64,000 nucleotides of DNA from the NCBI GenBank assembly GCA_019828595.1, contig JAHQRK010000006.1, positions 1,550,001 to 1,614,000 on the forward strand, read 5' to 3'. The translations under genes and the position numbers were made by a program. This stretch comes from Aphanomyces cochlioides (Eukaryota; Oomycota; Saprolegniomycetes; Saprolegniales; Verrucalvaceae). Positions within the stretch are counted from its first letter, which is position 1; every line of letters starts with the position of its first letter. Shown here in pieces: positions 10,090-20,113 of this stretch. The notes under the pieces were generated by a model that worked only from the letters and a program-made list of their open reading frames with translations, was not told the origin of the DNA and did no database searches.

Positions 10090-10155
10090 TATACAAACAT
10101 CCTATGGGTCAAACAATCGAATCTGCCTGTGAAAGATCGCCCTTTGGCAACGCAG

Positions 10156-10687
10156 ATGGAAGCGAGCACCGTGGACAATCGTAAGCTCCGTCTGTGTGAA
10201 ATGGACGGCGACTGACACAGCTTTGTCTAGTTCTTGGCGAGGAGTCGCCTCTCGTCACCATACTGAACGTCACGTTCTACGTCATCCTCGGAATTGCAGG
10301 CTTCATTGTCGTCGTCGGACTATGTTTCTGCTGGCTCAACAAACGAGCGGACGCGCAGTTTGAAGGTACGTTTGTGTCCTGGACCGACGCTTTCTTACCA
10401 ACACACGCTGCAGAGAACAATGTCTATCGTGAACTCGAAGGTATTCCGATTTGACTGCGCTGTATTGACATTCGAACTGTCTAGAGGCTACACCGAAACC
10501 AGTCAGCGCTCGAAGTACTGACCAACTTGGATCTCTTTCCATGAATGACGGGACGATTGTAGACTTGGAGAAGCGCTCGCTGGCGCCAATCAAGAAGACT
10601 CCATCGAGGCCGCTTCCTCCGCGTGTCAAGCCAACCTCGCCACGCCCACCCGAGCAAGTCGCATCTGCCTCGACAGTCCAGCTTTAA
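10156..10687 (+). CDS. Small single-pass membrane protein, four exons
   Basis: Exons 10156-10180, 10231-10365, 10414-10440 and 10485-10687, joined over GT..AG introns of 44-50 bases, give 129 residues (390 bases with stop). A short N-terminal part is followed by one strongly hydrophobic helix (about 17-44, VILGIAGFIVVVGLCF). A cytoplasmic-type tail comes next, with YRELEE and a Pro/Lys-rich end (RPLPPRVKPTSPRPP) that could bind SH3-like or actin-linked partners. I recognise no family. A protein of the same architecture lies at 14313-14846. The splice sites and the divisible total length support the model. Confidence 0.7.
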
Positions 10688-10752
10688 ATCTGTTTGGTAC
10701 AAAACGTTACTTTATGTTCAACTACGATCTATTGTGCACGCGAGACGATGGT

Positions 10753-13551
10753 TCATTGGGGGCCAGGTATTGCTGCTTGAGGTATCACAACAGTCGGCTC
10801 TGATGTCGCAACAGCAGCAACGGTGGCTTCGACAGCGTTTGCGGCTTGGTCTGGCACTGGTGCTTGCGTCAAGTTGGTTGCAGGTGGCACCATTGGGTTT
10901 AGCAGGGCTTTCAGAGATTCCGACTTCACTTCTGATGCACTGGATTCTGGACTTGCAGCGGTCGAACTTGCGCTGCTGGCTTCCTCGCTGGTTTCTCCAC
11001 CGACAGGGGACGGTGAGGCCATGGAATACTCTTGTTTGACTCCATCGCCATCAGCTATAGCTTCAGGTTTGACTGGCTCGGCGGCAGAGTTCTCGGCAGG
11101 TTCAGACTTGACTGTCCTCTTTCGCTTCTTCTTTGTCTTTTTCTTGTCTGCATTCTTGGCAGCCAACTCTGCCTGCTCCATCTTTGCATGGGCTTCCCAA
11201 TTCAGATTATTTGGAGCCATTGTGCCACGACACTTGACAGCGCCGCATTGGCATTTGAACGAGTCGGTAGAGTTTGTCTCCATTTGGTAATCGTAGGAGA
11301 GCTCCTCACCGGCTTCTATGTCTCGAACAGCAGTGATTGCAATGCGCTTGTGCTCCGCGACATCCCACTTCAGAAGCTGACAGTTCGGGTCACATGAGTG
11401 ATTGATGTAGCGGGAGTCACTGCCTTTGAATCGACCGTCCAAGAAAGCATTCTTGTCGAGCTGCATGATGTAATAGTTGGGGTCATTTGGGTTTCGCTCC
11501 GCGTGTTCAATTAGTCGAAGTCGTTTCTCGCCCTCTGAGATGACTTCACCAATGTACTCGATCACGAGCTGGCCAGCCTTGACAGGTTCAAGCACCTTGA
11601 GACCGAATCCACGCCCATTGAGTGTCTTGAATATTTGCGTCTTGGGCACTTTGTTTTCTTGCAAAGCACGATTGCCACAATTAGCACCAACGGGGCAGTT
11701 CGAGTACTTCTCCTCCTTGCCGTCAGGTCTTAGGCCACCAATGCACTCGACAAAGCTGATACGGTTGATGCATTCGTCGTCACACTTTTCTTTACACTGG
11801 CATCGCGGTAAATCGCTCAAGTCCACTTTGGGCCTGTTGTATTTGTCGTACTGGTTCCGTTTGATCTTTTGATATCGCGGTGGTTTAGCATTCGACTCGT
11901 CAATCAAAACCATGGGAAGACGGAAATGGAACGGTGCGGCGGGTTTTTCCACCGACGGCGCTTCTTTCGGCAGGAACAGCTCGGGAAATTTGAACGTTCC
12001 ATCGAAAACTATTTTGTTCGGGCCATAAAAGTCGGGAATGGATGGCAACTTGGCTGTTCGATGCTTGCCGCACACCATGGCGACGTTGTTGTAGTTGCAA
12101 CTAGGAGGTATACACTTCGGGTGATATGCCGTCGAGCAGTGAAGGCAACGCATGAAGCCATCGCCGCCTTTCGTAGCATGGCAAAGCGAGCACGCGTGTC
12201 GAGGGCACCGAAATGTCTTGTTCTTCGTGTTGATGAATGTCCGTGGATGGAGCAAAACGCATTCTAGGTGGTAATACTTGCCGCAGTCTTCCATGCTGCA
12301 TTTCACGACAGCTTCGCCGACTATACCGTATTGATGGCATATCAGGCATTCGTGCTCGCGACGCGTGCAGTTCTCGCAATACCACTTGTCGCTCAATAGG
12401 TCTTCACTTGAAATGCCCACGCAGGATTGGTGGTAGGAGCCCAAGCAGCCACCGTCACAAAGGACGTATTCGCTCATATCCTCATCCTCTACTTCGAGAC
12501 AGGCTAAGCACACTTCTTGCTCGCGAGAGAGGTCACCCTCGAAGTCGCCAGTCGGCTTGATTGTGTTTGTTGAAGTAAGCCACAATGGCAACTCATCACG
12601 ACGAATTGACAGAGCTTCGAATGGGTCTTGTGGAGCTACCTGCACTGGTTGAGCTGGCTGAGCTGTCTTAGGGGCGGACTTTTTTGGTTTAGGCTTCACG
12701 ATGGGTGCTTCTACCTTTGGCTGCTTTGCAGCCGGTTGAATTTCCTCAGAGTTGGTTTCGGGCTCGGGTTTCTTCTTTGGAACTTTGGGTTTTGCCAGGC
12801 GTTCAGCTTTCTTCTTGGCAGCCAGGGCGGCCGCAATTTCCATGTCCTTTTCAAAAGTCCCGCCGAGATCTGCGTCGATTGCAGACGGTTCCCTGTGACC
12901 CTTTCCTCCCTGGGTTTGAGTGCATGGTAAGGTATACGAACCTTCAGGGGCAAGATACATGTAGTCATCAACTGCATAGAATGTGTCTTGTGCCGACTTG
13001 AAGCCTTGAAAGTGGATTTTTATCTTTTTCTCTCCAACCTTGAGAACCTTGGCCGCGTACCATCGTCGATACCGGCGGCATTTCACATCCAATATATCGC
13101 CAACTTTGAGCTGTTGTATGAATGCTAGTCGCTCGCGCTTCAATGCCTCGTGCGCTTCGCCAGTGAGTGGGACAGACCCTGCTGGTTTCGGTTCATTTGG
13201 GGTTGCAGTCAAGAGCCATGAAATTGCGCCTTTGTTGGGTTCATTCGTGCTGTTTTGGTCTGACGGTAGGGATGCTGTTTCATTCGCGTCAGCACTTATC
13301 AATGAAACCTGATTAAGTTCTTGAGACCCAACCGAGTTGTCGTTCAAGCTGTTGTCTTCTACTTTCAAGCGCTTTGACGGTCGTTCGTCAGCAAGCGTTG
13401 GCTTTTCTTCGTGCACGATGTCCGTTCGAAGAGGAGTTTCATGCACGATTTGCATTTCCTGAGCTCCTTGCGTCACTTTCATATCGTGGTCTTGCCCCTG
13501 CTCGGCAGGCGCTACTGGCGCCACTGCCGCCGCCGCTCCATCCTCAAGCAT
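10753..13551 (-). CDS. PHD/AWS/SET histone lysine methyltransferase (NSD/ASH1/SETD2 class)
   Basis: An intronless protein of 932 residues from the chosen ATG at 13551. Upstream in-frame Mets at 13602 and 13704 are possible, but 13704-13552 is AT-rich and promoter-like. Order: a Tudor/agenet-like fold (RRYRRWYAAKV, about 140-195), a PHD finger and extended PHD (from CLACLEVEDED, about 345-500), AWS (CQCKEKCDDEC, about 585), SET with GRGFGLKV, YIGEVIS, RYINHSCDPNC and LSYDY (about 640-755), then post-SET (CQCGAVKCRG). The AWS-SET-post-SET order is that of H3K36/H4K20-type enzymes acting in transcribed chromatin. NSD-like PHD modules favour H3K36. The C-terminus is low complexity. The Lys-rich part around 800 suits nuclear localisation. 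Confidence 0.92.
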   Translation of the reverse strand: MLEDGAAAAVAPVAPAEQGQDHDMKVTQGAQEMQIVHETPLRTDIVHEEKPTLADERPSKRLKVEDNSLNDNSVGSQELNQVSLISADANETASLPSDQNSTNEPNKGAISWLLTATPNEPKPAGSVPLTGEAHEALKRERLAFIQQLKVGDILDVKCRRYRRWYAAKVLKVGEKKIKIHFQGFKSAQDTFYAVDDYMYLAPEGSYTLPCTQTQGGKGHREPSAIDADLGGTFEKDMEIAAALAAKKKAERLAKPKVPKKKPEPETNSEEIQPAAKQPKVEAPIVKPKPKKSAPKTAQPAQPVQVAPQDPFEALSIRRDELPLWLTSTNTIKPTGDFEGDLSREQEVCLACLEVEDEDMSEYVLCDGGCLGSYHQSCVGISSEDLLSDKWYCENCTRREHECLICHQYGIVGEAVVKCSMEDCGKYYHLECVLLHPRTFINTKNKTFRCPRHACSLCHATKGGDGFMRCLHCSTAYHPKCIPPSCNYNNVAMVCGKHRTAKLPSIPDFYGPNKIVFDGTFKFPELFLPKEAPSVEKPAAPFHFRLPMVLIDESNAKPPRYQKIKRNQYDKYNRPKVDLSDLPRCQCKEKCDDECINRISFVECIGGLRPDGKEEKYSNCPVGANCGNRALQENKVPKTQIFKTLNGRGFGLKVLEPVKAGQLVIEYIGEVISEGEKRLRLIEHAERNPNDPNYYIMQLDKNAFLDGRFKGSDSRYINHSCDPNCQLLKWDVAEHKRIAITAVRDIEAGEELSYDYQMETNSTDSFKCQCGAVKCRGTMAPNNLNWEAHAKMEQAELAAKNADKKKTKKKRKRTVKSEPAENSAAEPVKPEAIADGDGVKQEYSMASPSPVGGETSEEASSASSTAASPESSASEVKSESLKALLNPMVPPATNLTQAPVPDQAANAVEATVAAVATSEPTVVIPQAAIPGPQ

Positions 13552-13670
13552 GGCAGATCTTGGCCTGGATTGGGAAATGCCATCCGCACCAGCAATCCGC
13601 ATAAGTTTCCCCCCAAATTCATCCGGATAATATTTCAAAAGCGCGGCATATTTCAAAATCCGGATACGAA
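13552..13670 (-). promoter_or_regulatory. Putative SET-gene promoter with two ATCCGGAT palindromes
   Basis: ATCCGGAT occurs at 13621-13628 and 13658-13665, followed upstream by AT-rich DNA. The same palindrome clusters before the genes starting at 19001/19154 and 42892. Confidence 0.4.
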
Positions 13671-13704
13671 AAGTCAACTTGGAATAAAAATATTGCCCGA
13701 ACAT

Positions 13705-14312
13705 ACAAAATTGTTAATATTTTAAAACTATAAATAAAAATGACGTGGCACTACATAATTGCAGCAAGAGGCAGTGGGTAGAGAGTTCGATGAAGAAAGC
13801 ATGTATCGCCAACAAGTCCTGCCAGGCTTCGTCTACTGAGCTGGACACCATGGCTCTACGTTTGCATCGATAAGTAGAACGGAAGTATGGCTGAAGGAAG
13901 CATCACGGTGATGCCAGGGACGTTGGGGTCATGGAAGGACCAGGAAAACCTCAGTGGTGACTTCGATCTACCCAACATTGGATGCGACTATACTTGGGGA
14001 ACTCTGAGGTGATGTTCCTGTTGTACAGTGGCCTCTGGGAGAGGAAATCGTGAGTGGCTTGTAAAAATCTACTGTGAATTCGTGTTTTAGGCGCCAGATA
14101 TCGCGTTGACTGGGGGAGAGCAAGTTTGCTCTGCGCAACATTCTCAACACAGATGTGCTGAAGTCATTCGACTGGTAGGTTCGCTAATTACGACGTTGGG
14201 AATTGGAGTTCTTTACTGTGATAGCCCTTCATGTCTCGACAGCTTGATGGTTTCATGTATTCAAGTCCGAGTGTCGTTTCACCTTGATTATTTCGCCGTC
14301 CTGACGTATTGG
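13705..14312. other. Intergenic region between the SET gene and the next small gene
   Basis: The first 50 bases are very AT-rich (promoter-like for the SET gene). The rest has no ORF or motif that I can support. An undetected upstream exon of the 14313 gene remains possible. Confidence 0.4.
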
Positions 14313-14846
14313 ATGGGTGAAGGCCTTGTGCACCATCTTTCTTCTCATGGATCTCAGTAGGAGTTGATCCTTCTCTCTCCGTCAATCTCGTGCTCTACAT
14401 CTCTCTTGCAGTCATCGTCGCAGTCGTGTTTGTGATCATCTACTTTGTCTACGAGTACTGGTGGGCGAGGAAGCATGCCAACTCCAGTATGTTTCCATCG
14501 CTGTCCATTCGGTTAATGCTTTCGTTTTGTAGTACACTCCGACTTTGAAGAGATCCACGGTAATCCCTCTCTTGTCTTATTTTCTCGACACCTTCTTGAC
14601 AGATGACGATGGATACACAGTGCAACAAGCAAACACAATTTGTTCTGTCGGCGTCGGTAAGTTACTCATTCAAACTTCGTTGCCCAGCTCTTACATGTAG
14701 GAATTCGAATGGACAATGCACCAACACGTCCAAAACTCCAAGTGCTTCGAGCAGCCAGTATGCCAACCAGGGAGGAACTTCCCACTGGCACGTCGCTCCA
14801 ACTGCCACGGCACAACTCGTCATCGTCACTAGTAAATCAAGTTTGA
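14313..14846 (+). CDS. Small single-pass membrane protein, five exons
   Basis: Exons 14313-14316, 14358-14486, 14533-14559, 14603-14656 and 14701-14846 join to 360 bases (119 residues). The first exon is only ATGG. The next acceptor is a NAGNAG (CAGTAG), which would give MVGVD or MGVD. One hydrophobic helix (YISLAVIVAVVFVIIYFV) is followed by WW, basic residues and a Ser/Asn-rich tail. The architecture matches the 10156 gene: a short outer part, one helix, a polar tail and very short introns. The tiny first exon is the least certain part. It ends only 7 bases from the end of the convergent deoxyhypusine synthase gene. Confidence 0.65.
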
Positions 14847-14853
14847 ACTAGAA

Positions 14854-16233
14854 TCAATGGTTTTCATTTGTCGATGGTACAAAGTCTTTCGCAAAGGTCT
14901 CGGCCACGAGGAGAGGAAACACGAGCGTTGCATCAGCGTACACCTTGCACAACAATAAGACTACAATCAAAGCAACCAGTCTCATACCTTGGCTGGCGTC
15001 GCATTGAGGCGGAGTTTACCCCACGACACAGCTTCATCTGGCCGTGCACCAGCATCACTTCCATCGAATTCCTACAAATCAATTAGTTTGGCCTGACGCT
15101 TTGCAATTTAAGTACCTGGCCAGTGTTGACAAAGACGGCAAAGTCAGCACCATTTCGCATGAGATTTGCATTGAGAATGTGATGCTTGACGACACCACCG
15201 CCAAGAATAATCGCACCTGTCTTCTTGGCACGGATAGCATGGTCATTCATGCGGCGAATGTCGCTCACAATATCAAGGATAAGTCCTTCCTTGCGGTACG
15301 AGTGGAAATAAATCATGTCGCCGATCGAGCCGTCAGTCAATGCAGGACAAAAGACAGGAATATTGTTCTACAAGCGCAAATTAGTTGTTATTGTAGGGGT
15401 GGTCAACAATACCTTGTAGCACCAGTAGTAAACGGACTCTTCATTGTTGATTTCCTTACCAAGGCGGTGGATCATCGTACTCGGCGACCAGATCGTACCC
15501 TAGAAACCACGTCAGTGTCACTAGAAGCATTGCAAGTACCTTGGTTTTCTGCTCTTCCAGCATGCTGTCCAGGATCGGGTTGAGCCAATCTTCAAATTTG
15601 CAGTAATTGTCATTGGGCACGAGCAAGTTTCCGATGCGATTGATGCCTCGACGGCGCAAATCACTTCCTTTGAGAGCAAAGTCGCCAACATAAGTGGGTG
15701 CTAAGCATTTGATAAAGTCTTCTTCCACTCCACCAGCAGTCGCGACAATGACATCGACCATTTTGTGTTGCGCCAGGAAGCGAAGTGTTTCACGGAGACC
15801 ACTCGAGATCAAGTTAGACGTGTAGCCCAAGAAGATCTTGCATTTGGTGGCTGCACGCACTGCTGGGTCTTGCAGCTCGTCATCGTCGTTTTCATCAATG
15901 GGTTCATCCGATAAACGCCAAGCTCGCTACGATAGAAGTTAAACATTAATCATGAAGATGCAATCAATGTCATTGCGTTTACCATGCGGTTGATTTCTTC
16001 AACGGCCTTGCCAAAGTTTGTGCTCTGGAATCCCATGTATCGATACGACTTGAAAAGTTCTTCATAGTTGACACCCTTGTTGAAGTCGTATCTACGGCAA
16101 ATTCATCGTATTTTTGCAGCTCCAAGGCAGCATACCCTTTGACTTGCGAGTAATCTCCATTGTCCAAGCGTTCGGACTTGACCAGGACGGCCGCTTGGGC
16201 CGTAGCTGGAGCTTCACCGCCTTCACTTGACAT
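14854..16233 (-). CDS. DHPS: Deoxyhypusine synthase
   Basis: Seven exons (16233-16136, 16091-15983, 15926-15540, 15499-15413, 15367-15116, 15071-14988, 14943-14854) sum to 1107 bases, 368 residues, almost the length of the human enzyme (369). It transfers the aminobutyl group of spermidine to one lysine of eIF5A, the first step of hypusine formation in the cytosol. Family signatures: [53 protein letters not shown] and SWGK, which holds the active-site lysine. All introns are 40-56 bases with GT..AG. It lies head-to-head with the TPR gene over a CCAAT-box region. Confidence 0.97.
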
Positions 16234-16424
16234 GCTCTTTCACCACGATGGGATGTCGCTCTGCCGGTTCGAATGATTGGGAGGAAGCTGTTCAAAGTGA
16301 TGTTGTATGATTGGATAAAATTACATACAATGTTAACCAATCAAATAATTCAAAAATAGAAAATAGAAAATGAATTCTGTCATTTTTTCATATTTTATCG
16401 AGGAGATCTTTTTGGGGTTCCATC
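16234..16424. promoter_or_regulatory. Divergent promoter with CCAAT boxes
   Basis: ATTGG at 16276 and 16310 and CCAAT at 16337 lie between the divergent deoxyhypusine synthase and TPR genes, in AT-rich DNA. This suggests an NF-Y-like bidirectional promoter. Confidence 0.5.
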
Positions 16425-18002
16425 ATGACATCGTACGCCGCTTGGGACAAGTACGATGTCGAGACTGCGATGAAGCAACTCGAAGACGAAGAAGCAAAGG
16501 AGGCCAAAGTCAAGGAAATGCAAAAGTTCATGAAGAAGAAAGATGTCGTTGTCGAAGGCGCACGAGATTCTGCTGAAGTTCAAGCGACAAAAGCGGCAAT
16601 AGCAGCCCTCAAAGCCAAGAAATTGGCTCAACGTCAAGACAAAGTCGTTGAGGTCAACAAGCAAGCCACGTTGCTCCAGAAAAAAAGTGTGAGTATCGAA
16701 AATGCAATGCGCGCACGGAAAGAAGGAAATAGTCGATTGTCGAAAGGCCAGCTGACTGACGCAGTGACCTATTTTCACCAAGCTATCGAAGCGATTGAGA
16801 CCCTTGACGATGTGATTGGCCAACTAGACGCTGCACGAGCTGAAGCAATACCTGAGGTGCCAGTGCCACACGCTTGTGACAACCAGTCTGACGCACCATG
16901 TACCTGCGACCATTCTAAGCCAAATGAAGTTAAGAAGACTCCTGCCATTCCCAAGAGCTCCGACTTGAAAGGAATTTCCAAGATGCTTCGTGTTGACTGC
17001 TTCATTGGCATTGGTAAGAACTCGTTAGTTGCTATTTGCCAACGCGATCTACAGGCAAGTGTGAAATGGAGCGATGTCATTACGCTGCCGCTTCCGAGGC
17101 ATTCAAGGATGCGATTCTTCACGACGCTGACAACATGGAGGCATGGAAGCTCAGAGCTAATGCATTCCAAGCTATGGGTACACCATGCTTTGGTTCTCTC
17201 TTACTTGACTTGGCAACTTTAGGAGCATTGCTCATTGCCCTGCTGCATTGGAACAAAGTTGTCCTCGTGGTTAGCCCATACTTGCAACCAATGTGGCTCT
17301 CACTCCATGCTTAGGAAGGTGAAAAAAGCGACAGTAAGCTCGAGCTGGATGCTATTGAAGAAGAATTGGTTGCTGAGACCTATGATGACGGTAAGTATAT
17401 CTGGGACCATCGTTCTGAACTTGTGCTTTTCAGAGGACGTATATACCAAGGCGATGCAGTACTTGGCTCGACCAACACCACTGGAAATCTTGACTCGGAT
17501 AGAGCTTCTTCGCCATGAAGCCGATGTGATCATGATTGAAGGCTTCTACGTCTACTCGACCAACAAGTACCGGGCCATGATCGACACGCTCGACTTTCTC
17601 CAGAAGACTCATTCCTTTGACATCACAGTGCTCGACCAAGTACTTCTTTGACTCCATCATCTTAGTTATCCATCCTCGTAGCTACGCCTTGCTTGTCATG
17701 TCAATATTGCCAGCGGGTACTTGGAAACGAGAAAGAATTTTGCCAAAGCCATCGACCACTGCAAGGCTGCACTTGCTTTGGACCCTACCAATGGCGCAGT
17801 GCATTTTCGTCTGGGCCAGGCATACCGTCTCCTTCACAAGTTTGATTTAGCAAGAAACTCTCTGTCATCAGCGGTTGCTGCGTTCTCTCAGGACGTTGCA
17901 TCCCGCGCCGCAGTCGCGAAAGAGTTGGAGAAGACCAATTTCGACGCAAGCGAGTTGGATATAACTTATATTCAAAGCCAAACAGCCCTCACAGGGCCTT
18001 AG
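16425..18002 (+). CDS. TPR-repeat protein, co-chaperone-like
   Basis: Six exons (16425-17013, 17055-17177, 17223-17269, 17315-17390, 17434-17639, 17682-18002) give 1362 bases, 453 residues. The N-terminus is a charged helical region (WDKYDVETAMKQLEDEEAKEAKV). TPR-type helices follow: NAMRARKEGNSRLSKGQL, a second pair around the middle (AAASEAFKDAILHDADN..AWKLRANAF), and a C-terminal set with FAKAIDHCKAALALDPTNGAVHFRLGQAY. Such proteins usually dock to Hsp70/Hsp90 tails or scaffold complexes. I cannot name the orthologue. The last 14 bases overlap the end of the DTWD1 gene on the other strand. Confidence 0.85.
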
Positions 18003-19001
18003 TTATCTTGACAGTGTTTTGCCGCTGGCCTTTCATAGGGCATGTGCCATTAAAGTGGACTTCGACCTTGCAGTAGCGACAAAGTTCAGGACATTCGCGA
18101 GCTTCATGCGTGCGAGCTTCGCAATTGAAGCATTTCTTAGCAGGCCATCCATCGATCACCCCAGATTCTAAATCTGCAGCGAGCTTCTTCTTGAATGCAA
18201 GCTTGTTTTCAAGCTTGCGCTTCTTTCCTTTCTCCTTTTGGCTGCGTAGCAAGCGCTGGCGTTCCTTTTCAGCCTCGCTCATCGGTGCACGATCAAGTTG
18301 TCGGTCCGGTCGAGTCTCGTGCGTGTGGATAATGTGGTCGTGGACGAGCTGGAAGAAATAGAGCAGCTGAGAGATATCAACGTCATTCTTCGAGGAAGGC
18401 TTCGCTGCCAAGTATTCATCCAGCATCAATTGAACCGCTAGTCATCGTAGAGTCAAGGCATGTCGTGGAGGGACGAAATACCTTCGATCGTTGAAATGCA
18501 TCCTTTACCACTAGAATGGTAGCGCCAAAATTTGGATTCTAGCGGTGGATTCGCAAGCTTGACGCAGCGGAGATGCGATATTGTCGGGTCGTTCAATATA
18601 GAAGGCGCTTTTTGCCAAGGAGTGTCAATGAAGATCAAAGTCTCAAGTTCGTCCAAATCTTCCAGTTCGCTAATGATAGCCGCATCGTGGGAGGGATACA
18701 CAACTACAGCTTTCTTTGCATCATAAGTTGGGGCATGTTCCTCCACAAATGGGAATGGGATGATCTGAATGTCTTCCGGGGCAACAGTTTTGCCAATTGG
18801 TGCTGTACTCTTCTTGATCTTGTCTTGGAACACAATGTCCACCTTCAAAGGAAGGCGAATATGAGGCACTTGCACGTCAGCGGGTGCGCCAACGGCTAGA
18901 AAGCAGGTCGCACAATAGTACATGCAGCTCTTGGAGCATCCTGGACAAGCTGCTCGTGTCCATCCCGAAGTCGTCGACCTGTCTTCCTTGGTGTCTTCCA
19001 T
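17989..19001 (-). CDS. DTWD1: DTW-domain tRNA-uridine aminocarboxypropyltransferase
   Basis: Two exons, with an intron at 18438-18481. The chosen ATG at 19001 gives 322 residues. The DTW family signature is clear: FIDTPWQKAPSIL with PPLESKFWRYH and STIEA after splicing, preceded by a Cys-rich N-terminus (CPGCSKSCMYYCATC). DTWD1/DTWD2 and bacterial TapT add the acp group to uridine in tRNA. The C-terminal part is Lys-rich (KEKGKKRKLENKL) and ends in a zinc-knuckle-like Cys cluster (CFNCEARTHEARECPELCRYC), an addition that I do not associate with the human protein. The gene is convergent and overlaps the TPR gene by 14 bases. Confidence 0.88.
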
Positions 19002-19022
19002 GTTGAATGAGATCTCAACCAA

Positions 19023-19153
19023 CCCATATTATCCGGATGACATTTCATCCGGACGTGTCCCGGATAAGTCCATTTATCCGGATTCGATGTACGGATAATG
19101 CTGCCTTATCCGGATGACATGAAGGTTTCGCAACTCAACCGAGTCGGTCGACG
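19023..19153. promoter_or_regulatory. Divergent promoter dense in ATCCGGAT motifs
   Basis: Five full or near copies lie in about 90 bases (about 19031, 19047, 19058, 19076, 19108) between the divergent DTWD1 gene and the first phosphatase gene. The density suggests binding of a dimeric factor. Confidence 0.5.
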
Positions 19154-19992
19154 ATGGCGCAAGACAAGACAATCTACTTGATCCGCCACGGAGAATCTAC
19201 GTACAATGAGTGGAGAATTCGAAGTATTCTCAACTTCTCATGGATATTTGTCAAGGATCCGATGCTCATTGATGCTCGATTGAGTCGCAAGGGCAAGCAA
19301 CAGGTTGGCGAATTTGTTGAGAGAAAGTCATTGACAACCGTCGCTTATACGTATAGGTGCTTGCTCTCAAGCAGAACGTACTCAAACAAAAGCTGAATGA
19401 GTCCGTCGAAGTGGTGTGAGCATTCTTGCCTTACGTGGCTTCATGTGATCGAGTAGGTTATCACGAGTCCGCTGAGCCGAGCTATCGAAACTGCCCTCGG
19501 TGGATTTGAAGGCTGCGATATTCCAATACAAGGTACAAGCACATTGCATCGCTCTTGTCAGCGTGGAACGATAGTGAATCCTAATTGCCGCGAAATGCTT
19601 GACACGGCATGCGATATCGGGCGTCAGCCGCAAGGTAAAAGTCTCGTGAATGACACTAACTGATGCCATCCCAAGAACTGGCTCAAGACTATGGATCTCG
19701 AGGCATTGACACGAGCAAGTTGCGTGAATATTGGTGGCTCAACAACCCAACAGAAGCCACAAAGATCACTCCCCAAGCTGCAGATGATATGAATCCCCTG
19801 AGGGAAACCAGAGCCGACTTGGACGAGCGCATTCGTCGCTTCATTGCGGAGTTGGAGGCCATGCCCCAGACGACCATTGCTGTCATTTGTCATAGCAACT
19901 TTATCACGCGATTGACAAAGACACTGCAACATCCTGCCAACTGCGAGATCCGAAAGACGACGCTCCAACAACTCTTGGCTCAAAACAGTTAA
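19154..19992 (+). CDS. Histidine phosphatase (phosphoglycerate-mutase-like), copy A
   Basis: Five exons (150, 57, 76, 60 and 317 bases: 19154-19303, 19357-19413, 19457-19532, 19575-19634, 19676-19992) give 219 residues. It has the RHGES motif with the catalytic phospho-acceptor His (IYLIRHGESTYNEW), ITSPLSRAIETA, and the second catalytic His in VICHSNFI. It is a small soluble member of the histidine phosphatase superfamily. The substrate (sugar phosphate, nucleotide or protein) cannot be told. Copies B and C share the same exon lengths, so this is a recent local family. It is convergent with copy B. Confidence 0.9.
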
Positions 19993-20113
19993 TGCCACGA
20001 GCTCTTTTCATCGATCAGCCGATTTTCCGTCTTTGGACACTTCGAGACGATAGCACGGCGTTAGTTCCATGGAGGAAGCTCAACACCTTCGAGTGTTAGC
20101 TTTCATGGAGAGG

